Part shown: one piece after another, positions 37,501 to 48,700 of the stretch | Position numbering within the stretch: position 1 is the stretch's first letter | How the letters are laid out: every line of letters begins with the position of its first letter | DNA from: Hirundichthys speculiger | Taxonomy: Eukaryota > Chordata > Actinopteri > Beloniformes > Exocoetidae | NCBI GenBank assembly: GCA_018398805.1 | Contig: JAGFBZ010000849.1 | Coordinates: 1,178,001-1,242,000, forward strand | Direction: 5' to 3' | DNA: 64,000 nucleotides | Notes under the pieces: model-generated | What the model was told of the DNA's origin: nothing | Database searches by the model: none | Seen by the model: only the letters and a program-made list of their open reading frames with translations | Translations under genes and position numbers: made by a program

Positions 37501-40500
37501 TGCTTGGGATTCCCTTCTCATTAAAGTAATTCGTGTCCTTCCAGTCAGTGTAATTTTTCACTCCGCAGCAATGCAACTGGAAAAGTCACACAAATGTCTT
37601 TATGCAACAGAATGAATGAAGTCACTGCAAATGTTACCTACTTGGCAAACATTAGCAGTAACAGGACCAGCATCCAAGAAAGATGGTGCTGTTGAGACTG
37701 TTGGTTTGTAAAATTTGTACAGTCAGGATTTAAAGTATCAGTATGAAGGAACACCTTTCACTTACAGTTGTCTGGATGGTGTCAACAGCGCTGCTTATCT
37801 TGCCCGTGCTATTGTAGTGCTTCACTGCATCTCTAAAAGCAGTGCCCATTTTGTCCTTGATCTGTTCAATTCAAAACAAAGTACATTACATATTTTAATA
37901 AGCTGGTATAGTGTACTTCCTTAACCAAAAAAAAAAAAAAAAAATTGTAAATTTCAGTGTCCTCACCTCATGCCTGAAGATGAAGCCTGAAACTCCAGCC
38001 ACAAGCTCAGCCAGGAACACCAGGGTCAAGAACATGGCATACTGACAGAATAGAAACAAGTTACATCAGGTTAAAATCTGAAAGGGAAGAGTTCTTACAG
38101 CTCCTTCACTTACCAGTTTGAGCATCCATGGGCTGCCGCGACATGTGGCGAAGCATCCAAACAGTCCGAAAATAACAATGGTAGATCCAGTCCCAATGAG
38201 AACATATGGTGCATTGGTGCTCTCCTTAGAAGCCAGGGACAAATAGGCCTCCAGGCTCACCTTCCCCCACACCCCGACAGCCAGCAGGATCACGCCTGTG
38301 AGCTGGAGACAGCAGAGCAGGTAAGCGCGAGCATCAAAGAGACAGAGTGAAAGATGAAGAAGTGTTCAGTGGGCAGTGACTGACACAAAACCCTACGATT
38401 AAAGGCTCAAACCCACCTCACTTACTGGTATGGTTAGTGTTCAGTGGAAGCTTGTCAAATAATCCTTTTGAGTTATCAAATCTACAGAAATGTGGTCGAT
38501 ATCTTACTTACTCCGAGAGACCAGTGATCCAAATCTGACATATTAAGGAGATTTTTACATGACCACGAACTTCTGAATTCAAGAAAAACACTACAGGCGT
38601 CCTTTATCAAATCCACCCTGTGCTCAGGGGAGCGAATGCAGATGAGCTGGAGGGGAGATTGTATATCTGAGACAAGACGTGCAGTGACACACGGGATAAA
38701 GCCTGTTTACATTTGATAAACTCACAAGATACCCGATTACAATGTTGTGTTTTATTTACCTAGCCATCAGTTTTAGTAAAACACACACCTGGGAAAAAGC
38801 CTCTAGCCTCAACCTGTGGTTCACTAATCTCAGCATCTTCTTTTAAGCCCCCACATGAGTCATTACCCTGAGGGGAGGTGACAGCTCCAACAGCCAGCTT
38901 CAATAAATTGCCAGATAAAAGCACTGACCTGAACTTTGTGTTAGCAGCAGCATTAACCTCAGCTGGCTATTTCATCCATCTAAAGATCAACAGCGACAGC
39001 AACGATAAGAGCTCATTTTCCACTGAAGACAAGCTTATGTTTATTCTATGTAAATAAATGAAGTGTAAAAACAGCTACACTAGCAATCACTTTGCTCTCA
39101 TTTACTGAATTGATAGATTAATTTATGTCTTATATTAGTAGTGAAATGAGAAAACAGATCAATTGTGTGCCATATTTTGAGGATGCTAGTCTTGCTGAAT
39201 TAGCTAGTTTCTCTTAAAGTTCAGTTTATCTTCCTTTAGAATACATTGGTAATTCAGACATCACTCTTCAGTCAATGACAGCAAGTCATCCTCTCCCAGA
39301 GGCAGACAAACTAAGCCCTGATGCAGCCACTGTGGTGGTTCACAGAGGATATAATGTTCTTGAACTGGGACAAAGCCTTTTTCTCCAAACATAACACTTC
39401 ACACGTTGACCTCAGACTTTTTGTTTGTTTGTTTGTTTCTTGTTGACAAAGGGTTTTTCCAACAGTCCTCGACTTCTCTCCATAATCTTAGGAACACTGC
39501 TCACAGAAAGCAACCATTTTTGGGGCTAATGTCTTTGCACTTGATGAGCAATTTTTCTGGCCCAGGTTCTCAGAAACCTCCACAAACACTGTAATGCTTA
39601 AACTTCAATAGAACCCTGTTCTATTAAATATTACATATTGCATACTCACACCTGATCCCTTAATTAAAAAAAAAAAAAAAAAAAGATGTGTAAGTGTTTT
39701 AGTCTCATTTGTGCAAATGGACTTTCTTTATCCGCGGTCATGTGAAAAAGAAAATCACCCTCGACATGATTTAGAAAATGATCTGGCCCTCAGGTATACA
39801 CAACTTCTGATTAACAACAACACATGACATATTACACCATATGATTTTTTTTTTTTTTTTAAGAAAAAATGTAGTCAAAATACAAAGACAGGAAGTGGAA
39901 AAACTAAATACACCTCATGGCTCAGTTTGTAAAACCTTCAGCAACAGTAACTTGAAATCCTTTTAAGTATGACGTTTTGGTAGTCTGCACTTTCACACCT
40001 CTTTATAGCGTGGTCCCTGGGCAGGATTTATGTTAATTATTAACCTTGGTGAGCATGCCTCCCACCTACGATCAGTTGGCATTCATTAACTTACACACGT
40101 TCTTATGAAAAAAAAAAAAAACAGCTGAATTATAGTAAGGAGGTGATTAATGTGCAAATCTATTCACAGATTTACAAAGATTTCATGAATGAGACCCAAT
40201 GACTAGCCATGTGCTCAGATCCTGTATGTAAAACCAACCCCAAACCATCACCACTCCATTGCTGTGCTTGACAACTGACCATGGAGTTTGTGAAGATATC
40301 ATCAAAAAACATCGTGTTGGGAAGTATGGTCAAACATCCCCTCTTTTTTTCAGAAGTCTTGTGGCTTGCTAAAATGCAACTTTGCAGGCTGTGAAACATT
40401 GGGAACCTTCCCAAAAGAGCCATACTAACACAGTCGTACTATCATGAACTTTAACATTTAATATGTTTACTAATGCCTGCAGACTCTGAGATGTACCACT

Positions 40501-42735
40501 TGCTATTTTTCCCCAAAAAATGTATTTTTTGGTATAACCAAAGTGAACTTGCAGGAACAATCACTCTTGGGAAGATTGATAGTTGTTGAGTGTTTTCCTA
40601 TTTGTGAATGATTTCTCTCTGTAGCATGAGCTAAAATGTGTTTGGAAATGGCCCAATAATCCTTCCCAGACTGATGGGTAGCAACGGTTGCCACCCAAAG
40701 TCCATTACTGATGTGTGGGGGGTTGGGGTCGGGTTCCTCTCCTGTTTGGCATTTTATAAATACGCACAACAATGTTCCTGGCCACAAAACTACCAGCATT
40801 TCATTAAAAAAAAAAAAAAACATTAATCAATGCATTCAATTAGCAGAACCTGATAATTACAACAAACTTCCCTACAACTGTTAAACATTTGCTTATCTTC
40901 TGTATCACCTGCCCCCATCATCATCAGCTTAAGTGTAATCTTATCTGTCATCCTTTTGCTGTGTACATTTCCCCTGGAAATTTAACTTATGACATTTTAT
41001 GGCCAAGTGATTATTCACCACCTGTGAAAATAATTATATGGAAATAATATTAACTGAAGCCTACTTTGCACTCACATCTGTCAAGCTGAGAAATATATGT
41101 TTGACATCACTTTAATATTTGTCCAGTGTGCTGGATAGAACTGTGAAACTTTGTACTAGAATTAAATAAAGCACTAATGATTTCGATCAAATACGCTCAT
41201 TCAAACAGTTTTGTAGTTAATGCTGGTGCACACTGAAACATCAAAGCTTCCTTTAAAACAACACAAGGTGATGGATGTATAAAAAGCTGGAATGAAATTG
41301 AGAACACTATGCAGATGTTTTAAAGTGTTTTTAAAATATAACACTTAGACTGCTTTCAGGATGTCTATACCTGAAGCAACTCTTTCCTTAAAAAGCTACA
41401 AAGAGATATCCAATAGATTTTTTGAGTTTTGTGGAAAAATAAATTTTGAAAAATAAACATTTGGTTGGTCACTTTGTCTACAGCAGTGGTGCGCAAACTG
41501 TGGTACGCGTACCATGGGTAGTACGCGAGCGCTCTCTGGTGGTACGCGGGGGAACGTCAAGACTTGTCAATGCATTATAAATAGGGATGTTCCCGGCGAC
41601 TAATTTCCCTGTCGACTAAACGAAAATTTTATTTAAGACTAGTCGACTAGTCTAAAAAAAAGATGCGCTCCAGCCTGGAAGTTATCAGTTTGCGTCCCGG
41701 TACGGTGTATTCGGGCTCAACATATTCCATTAGCTTCCTGAAGCCTTTACCTTCCACAAAGTTAAGTGGAAGCATATCTTGCGAAGTCATTATCGTGATG
41801 AGCTGGGTTATCCTCTCAGACCGGACGGGAGAACACATCTCTGGGTAAACAATGTCAAATCGGCCTGAGTGTGGCTAGCACCGCTAGCATCAGCACCGCT
41901 AGCATCAGCACCGCTAGCATCAGCAGCCGTCGTCTCGTGCAGATTAACATCCAAATGCTTGAGTCGAATGTGGTTGCGCATTGCTCCAGTCGAGTGATTG
42001 TATGCCAGTTGTCTCTGACACAGTCTACACACTACCTTGTTTTCATTTTCTAGATTAAAGTACCACCACACCGCGCTGGTTTTGCGAGACTATCTTCCCA
42101 CCGTGCCGTTTTAAATTTCCAGTCTACTCGAGCATTGCCGCGGAGAGGACGGCTGTCTGACGGCTCTGTAGCCCCGACTAGTGGCGGGCGGCTGTATGAC
42201 AGTTAAGCGGCCTTGTACATGAATAAAACACAAATTGGTTTAAACGACTAATATTTCTGGTGCCGACTAGTAAGTGAGCGGACATTTAATCGTTTAGATG
42301 ACTAATCGCGTGCATCCCTAATTATAAATACAACGTTTCAACTGAAATTCAGGTAATAATAAATAACCACAATAAGGAATAAACATCTCTCCTGTGTGTT
42401 TAAAGCTAATTGAGAAGGCATATATGGCTAAATTTTTAAATTGGTCATCATGGTGGTACTCAAAGAGCTCAGTAGTTTCTCAGGTGGTACGTAGCATTAA
42501 AGGTTTGAGAACCACTGGTCTACACTTATGCAAATCAGTGCATACTGGCTGAAATAACTAATGATTGAAATACTTTGAAGAGGGTAGCATATATAAATAA
42601 ATAAAAATGAATGAATAAAAAAATAACCACCACCGTTAAATTAATTAAGTAAGGTTGGATTCATGGTGTTAAATATCATCTTAAATGCTTAACTTTAATT
42701 TTAAATTACAGTAAAAGTCCATTTAATTAAACTAT

Positions 42736-42803
<68 letters not shown>

Positions 42804-44333
42804 CTGGTGTCTTTTACACTATACAACATTAGTGTATATGAATGTGTGCGTGCTCAGCTGAACAGCTTTGTCATCTTCATTATTTAAATAATAAAACACA
42901 CAAAGAATTATATGGTACGCGATATAGCGTACCATATATTAACAGCCTTCTCAGATAGAAGGCTCATAAAAACAAGTTATGCTGGAAAAAACTGATGGCA
43001 GCTATGTGATGATAGTGCTAAAATAATATGATCACAAGAAGATAAAAGAAGACTTAATTATCCTTATTTACCCTGCTCTTTTCACAACTGAGGCCTCTCC
43101 AAGATGCAGTGTAAACTCTAAGGAAGACAATTTTATCAAATAGACATTAGAAAGCATTAGTGCTCTCTAATGCAGCTGTAGCCCGTCCAAACAGTGAATT
43201 TGCCATTTAAAAAGCCCAAGAACACATTTTGTGCAGCAGAATTAAGCAAACTGTCAGATGCACCAAGTTTTAAATGTAAATGTCAAAAAGTAATTTGATT
43301 AAGTGAAGTGTGCAATCAGTTTACATGATAATGCTTCATATCCTCGAGGAAGGCTGTGTGTTAATTAAACAAAATTATCTGACTGCTGCGTTTATTTCAA
43401 ACTTAAGGTTAGTAGAAAAAAGTTTGTTCTTATATCTGGTACATTTTAATAACTGAAACATAATTCGGCATATAAAATTGCATATATGAATTTAAAACAT
43501 TTATTTCTTCTTTTTTTAATTACCATGAACAGGGACACTGAAATTTAGATCTTTTTTTTTTTTTTTTTTTTGAGAAAATGTAAAAGATATTTGAAGTGAA
43601 AAAGTTTTTTTTCCCCCCATTTCTTATAGATTTAGACTGGCAAGATTATAAAGCAAAGACTAAAATAAAAAACCAAGGATCTGATAACAGTTAATTTGTT
43701 GGTTCCTAACCACCAAAAGTATTTTGGATTAAATTTACTCTTTTTTATACATTACTGAAAATGTCAACCAAATTGTACATGTGAAATGAATTTACCTATT
43801 GAAAAATCTTGACAATTTTGACTCAATTTCGAGAAAAAAAACAACCTTGTGATGACGTATCTCTGCTCTTAAACTGATTGATTAATCGAGGTTAACATTT
43901 TATGGGAAATTGAACGCGGAAGGAGCTAAAAACCGCTTTATCTAAATTGTCCAATGACTTCCAGCAGCTACAGTTGTTTACTGAGACACGGATAGCTAAC
44001 GGCCGATTCAGAAACGTTGACAAATGCTAAAAACCTTCGGCGTCTTCCAACGGCTGCTGCATTTTCAACAAGTGGCTGTTTTGTGAACATGAAAAGCGGC
44101 TCCGCTGCTGATGGCGGGCATTTATTCAACACGTTTAGCTTCTGCTGTGATTTTGTCGTTAGCCCCGTTGGCACGTCGGCCGCTTTGAGCCCATTGTTGT
44201 TCGTTTATTTCTTCGCTAGTCCCCCATTACGCGTCCAGCGACTCACCCAGAAAATGAGGCTGTAGGAGATGAGGAAAGTCTTCAGGCAGGTAATCACCGG
44301 CTTCGTCTGCAGCCGTCGAGACGGTGGAGACAT
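34506..44333 (-). CDS. tspan6: tetraspanin-6
   Basis: Four-pass membrane tetraspanin. TSPAN6 is implicated in endolysosomal/exosome sorting and in damping MAVS signalling (family knowledge). Seven coding exons, all phase 0: 44333-44247, 38302-38114, 38041-37967, 37861-37766, 37576-37421, 37312-37229 and 34574-34506, giving 251 residues with no break. Membrane spans lie near residues 17-40, 70-90 (FGCFATC follows), 93-115 and 212-238. The large loop has the CCG motif (152-154), the Cys pair at 176-177, Cys 183 and Cys 203, plus N-glycosylation sites at N134 and N157. It ends YEMV. The N-terminus PSRRLQTKPVITC, the YNSTG motif and DWKDTNY favour TSPAN6 over TSPAN7. Intron 1 is about 5.9 kb and rich in transposons. 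Confidence 0.95.
35530..36660 (-). mobile_element. 3' fragment of an L1/Tx1-like LINE
   Basis: Minus-strand open pieces (36636-36286, 36054-35833, 35823-35536) lie in sequence and in different frames. The middle piece has the zinc-binding pattern found after the reverse transcriptase in L1-like elements (CRLCGGHKTSHFHIFWEFP). It is a dead fragment in the last intron of tspan6. Confidence 0.7.
38303..40159 (-). other. tspan6 intron 1, proximal part
   Basis: No exon seen. A(n) runs occur at 39666-39684 and T(n) at 39846-39860. The stretch 39440-39660 has wording reminiscent of a Tc1 end ('ccctgttctattaaata', 'actcacacctgatc') but is too diverged to call. Confidence 0.4.
40160..40870 (-). mobile_element. 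decayed Tc1/mariner transposon
   Basis: It follows a known fish Tc1-like sequence in the reverse direction: 'catgaactttaacatttaat', 'agactctgagatgtaccact', 'tttggaaatggcccaataat', 'gactgatgggtagcaacgg'. The minus-strand frame 40823-40503 keeps part of the HTH region (SGKDYWAISKHI). Interrupted by stops. Confidence 0.6.
41484..42517. mobile_element. outer hAT-type element with target duplication, itself interrupted
   Basis: Terminal inverted repeats CAGTGGTgcgcAAAC (41484) and GTTTGAGAACCACTG complement (ending 42517). Flanking 8-mers are GTCTACAG (41476-41483) and GTCTACAC (42518-42525), 7 of 8 identical. The element's own sequence is only about 290 bp; the rest is a second hAT at 41582-42320. 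Confidence 0.8.
41582..42320 (-). mobile_element. inner hAT element with perfect 8-bp target duplication and BED-finger remnant
   Basis: The ends are TAGGGATG and CATCCCTA, with ATTATAAA on both sides (41574-41581 and 42321-42328). Minus-strand frames encode a BED-type zinc finger (WWYF...CRLCQRQL...MRNHIRLKHL, 42071-41808), then a hAT transposase N-terminal stretch (ITIMTSQDMLPLNFVEGKGF, within 41838-41647). The catalytic core is missing. A threefold 15-bp tandem repeat (41879-41924) encodes DASGA units inside the frame. Confidence 0.85.
42738..42802. repeat. compound (CA)n-(CATA)n-(TA)n microsatellite
   Basis: About 17 CA units, then CATA units, then TA units, in tspan6 intron 1. A good polymorphic marker candidate. 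Confidence 0.95.
42909..42938. repeat. perfect 12-bp inverted repeat (hairpin)
   Basis: TATATGGTACGC (42909-42920) and its complement GCGTACCATATA (42927-42938) around a 6-base loop, GATATA. Located in tspan6 intron 1; function unknown. Confidence 0.7.
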
Positions 44334-45753
44334 GTTGGAGTTTTATTTCAGAGATGAAAATTAAAAAAAAAAAAAAAAAAAAAAAAGGAAAGAAAAAGTT
44401 CCCTTCTCAAAAGTGTCTTGACGGGGAGATGGGGGTGAGAAAGTTCAGGGATAAATCCAAGGAAAGAGGGGAAGTGTCGTCACTAACCCAGAGTCACTTT
44501 CCTGGAGGGATAAAGAGCTTTTCCCCTGACCAGACCAAAGTCAAATCCGCAGGAGTAACAACCTTAAAACACGACTAAGAAAGCGGATACACTGAACAAA
44601 ATAAAACAAACCCCGAAGACGCCAGCTGCTCACTTAACACACATTCTCATGCAGACTCAAAATGAAATAAACATATTACTTTCGGTTTACCACATACATT
44701 TGATAATTGCGCCGAGTCACCTGCCAGGACTTACTATCTTAAGTTTTGAAATGTGTCAGTTGTTACATTCCCTGAAATAATAGCTGTAATCTCTTTCACA
44801 ACAATAAATGTCTTGATATGATTGAAAGTGCCTTCATTTTATTGATTTCCCGACCCATTTTATTCCCAATCTACCCTCGTCTCGATTAACTGCAACGCAG
44901 CATTTTTTTTCCTGCGCTTCAAGAATGTATGCTTTTATTTTGATAGGAGCACCGCTGTTTCCTGTCCAATTTGGTCCGTCTTTACGGACGCGGCGCTGTG
45001 AAATGACACAGTTACGTTTTGTCGGAATTACATCAGCATGGTAAACAAAATTATCACAACGTGGCACTCGTTGAAATATAAACATTAAGACTATTTTTTT
45101 TTCTTTCACAGACGTTAATATATATGCTTTTTAGCAGTAATGTTTCCCGTGGGCTGTTCTCCAAAATCCTTCGGTTTACTATTAAGCAGCCCGCGAGTTC
45201 TGATTAGTAGCCTCATAAGTATTTTCTCATTTTGTCAGTATATGTTGTTATAGGTCCTCAAATACAAATAAAGTAAATGCGGTAATTGTTAGGTTAAAAG
45301 ATTTTTCAATGAATTATTTTGTTTTGGAAAAGTTTCACAATAAAAGCTAAACAATCATTCTGCAGCAATAAAAAGCGACACAATCAAAATTCATGAATGT
45401 GTGAGGTTAACCAAACGGTTCAGATCATCATGTTTAATGCAGCAGTGGGAGGAGACACAGACAGAAGAAGCGCTTTAGCGCCACCAAGTGGTTTTGACTT
45501 TGACGATGAACCAGGAGGATCGTCTGGCTTCATTAAAACTGCTGACATCCCAGTGAGACGGAGGCGTTTATTGTCTTCAACGAGGATTGGAACAAGTCAA
45601 AGATTTGAACCGTTTCTGTTGTCATACCAGTTGCAAACGCCCCTCGTGTTTGACTTTAATCTTTTGTGTTGGACTCTGGTCACCAGCCAGAACAAAAACT
45701 TCCTTTTTTTTCTTTTTTTTTTTCTCTAGGAGTGTTATCGTTGAGTTTCTGAC
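44334..45753. promoter_or_regulatory. divergent promoter interval between tspan6 and srpx2
   Basis: The two start codons point away from each other, 1420 bp apart. The interval holds an A-run (44361-44387), no coding exon and no clear TATA box close to either start. A long pyrimidine tract ending TTTCTCTAG at 45729 looks like a splice acceptor, so srpx2 probably has an upstream non-coding exon in this interval. The open frame at 45397-45729 is not recognisable as a protein. Confidence 0.6.
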
Positions 45754-48700
45754 ATGCGAATCAGGCGCTCTGTTGCTGTGTTCATCTTATTAAACCTCAC
45801 AGGTGAGTCCATGCATGTTTGTATCTCCGTGTTAGCTCTAAGTAAGATTTATTTTTTTATTTTTTGCATTAAAATGCCTTATTCCGCAACTGGATGAAGA
45901 ACGGCTGAGTCAGTCATTCTCAGAGAAATATGACCTGTTTTTACTGTTACATGATGTTGGCAGCCTCTTAGAATTAAACACAGACTGCTGTTTTAATAAT
46001 GGGGGGTTGATTTTAATGCACAGAATATATATATGAGGATTTAATACATTTTCTTGATCACTAGTTAAGTCAACTTCTTAGTTTTAAGAAGAACAACATA
46101 ATGATGTTATTTTTGGCAAATAATACACACTTTAAAAGATACATATAGATTTTCTGTTTATTAATCAGCTGAAATAATCAAACATTCTCTTGTTCAAGCA
46201 AAGTTTTTTTTTAATCTTCTAGAAGAAAAGTAAAATATATTGGTAGAAAATAAAGTCTAAATTTGTTTTACTGCGGCTTTTAAAGCAATTGATAAAAATG
46301 TGTTATATATATTAGATCGCTGGAGGCAGCCCAGGTTGCTCAAACATTCATCCCTCTGCCTTGCAGCTGGGAAATACCTTCATTTCAGCGATAGCAACAT
46401 CTGAATTAGACCCAGATGTGCTGAATGCAAATGAAGTTCACTCTTCCTCTCAGGAATAAAAAATCTCCTTCTCAACATCTCCCAACATGCAATTGGCCAA
46501 ACTCCAGTAAAGATTAATTTAACATTAGCCCCAGCCCTCCTTGGATGCTCCTCTCTTCTCGAAAGCCAGGCAGTTTAATTACAGCTCGGCTCCAATCACT
46601 GCCAGTTAATTACTGAGCAGCCCCCCCACCTCTGGGGAGGAGCGAGTAAAAGCCTTTTTCATTTAAACCTGTGAGATAACGTGACCTGAGAGCAGCCCAG
46701 GGGCGCTCATAAATGTAGATGGTGTTGCAGAGGGATCGAAAGGATGCCTGTTGTTTCCGCAGCTCTGTCATTGGAGATGGATAAAGCTTTGAAGAGACCA
46801 TACCTTCTTGTGATGTGACTCAACCCTGCTGCATGGACTGGTGCATGTTTCTGCACTAAAGTCTGGACTATTAATGACGCATAATGTGTGTCAGTGTCTC
46901 GGTATTCAGCTTCATTTGAGAGCCATAGAAAATTCTATACACTTTTAGAGTAAAAAGCATCAATTCAGTGAAAGTAACATATCTCACAACTGCATTTAAC
47001 TTCCATATCCATGGTAGTGCATAACGCTTAAAGTAATGTCTGCTGCTTCTGGAGTCTTGCAGCGTCTTGGACTGATGAGCTCTGCTTGTTTATTTCCTGT
47101 ATGACTAATCCTCTGCTAGAGGGGGGGATATTATTCTGGGGAAGTGTTACTGAGAACACTGGACTCATTATGAGAAAATGCTTACAACTAGTTTAATCCA
47201 CATGGCTTCCTGAACGATCTGTGTTAACATGACCTTTTTTATTTAGTTGATGCCAGGTGTGCAAGAAAACAGACAAAAGTGAGCTGAAGTTATTAAAGCA
47301 GAGCAGAAATGGGTGGAGGCTGATAGTTTAAAGTTTGGAACATAAATACAAACATGGAATCATTTTGAGAAAAAGGAGACTGTAATGGTGAAATTATTTA
47401 TTGTGCAAAACGTGCAGTACTTGAGCCATGCTAGGCTGACATAGGAAAGTCCAAAAAGAGACTCCCTTGAAGTGAGGCATGAATGAAAACATGTAGTTTG
47501 TTACATGTTAATGCCAGTTGATGGGCAGAAAACAACAGAGTATTAAGTTTTTCATGCTTCCATTGTTTAGCTGCTCCACAAGGTTTTCCTCCAGGAATCT
47601 TAATATAGACCTCATTTTCAGAGATCAACTATGAACTGCCACTAAGGGACTCTTGAAGAATCTTGAAATTGTAAGCAAGAACAACTTGCAAAAACAGTTC
47701 TGTGTTTAAACAATAAAACAGAAAGATTTGGACACATGGCTTTTGTTCAGTGAAAGAGAACAAGACATCCCTTCAGTCGAGCAGGGGGATCAGAATGTAA
47801 TGCTTTATGGTTTGCTTCTCTTTTTTTTCTTGATGAACAAGCAAGGACACTTTGTCAAGCGAATCGCATCATCAAAACCACTGCACGTGAAGATTCTGGT
47901 GACTCAGTAGGAGCACAGAACATTAGCCACGGCCATTATTGGATTTTCCAACAAGACTTTAAAATAGAGCCAGTGTGGTAGAAAAATGGTTATATAATTA
48001 CATTCTAGAGAGGCCTGGGATTATTTAAGATCTGAATCCCATCCAAAGTCAAATGACCAGAGTAATGGCAAGGAAGCCTTCAAATGTCATCTGCCTGGAC
48101 ATCATCACAGAAGGGGAGTGGCTGGAAATCCTAATGGAGATGTGTAAAAAGCTTGTTCGCATTTATAAGAGCCATTACATTGCTGTGGTTCAATTCAATT
48201 TAATTTAATTTTATTTTATAGCGTCTGTTACAATGTCTATTGTCTCTAGGCGCTTTACAGAGACCCAGATCATGACCCCCGAGCAAATATCATTAACTAA
48301 AATTATAATATTAAATCCTAAACAAGGATAATGGCAAGTAAAAAACTCCCACAGTGGGAGAAAAAAAAACCTTTAAGCCACTTTCAGAGGAAGAAACCTT
48401 GAGCAGGACCTGGCTCATATGGGGGGACCTTCCTGCTGAAGGCCAGCTGGGTAAAGAAAGAAAAGAGGGGAGAAGGGACAGAGAGAGGATGTAGGACAGA
48501 GAGAGGAGAGCACACAAATGACTGACTGAAATGACTACATAAACATAAACAGATGCAGGTAGCAGCACTGAGGTGAGACGGTCAGAGGACTAGGTCGCCG
48601 TCACCACACCAGCCGGCACCCTGAACACATCTACACACACAGGTGGAGGTAAACGCTGGGATGGCCAGAGGATGGAACTGCAAGTCAGCATGCAACTCAG

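Noticed and set aside
45397..45729. A 110-codon frame upstream of srpx2 as a separate gene
   Set aside because: It ends in a homopolymer Phe/Leu run from the pyrimidine tract of a splice acceptor and has no recognisable domain.
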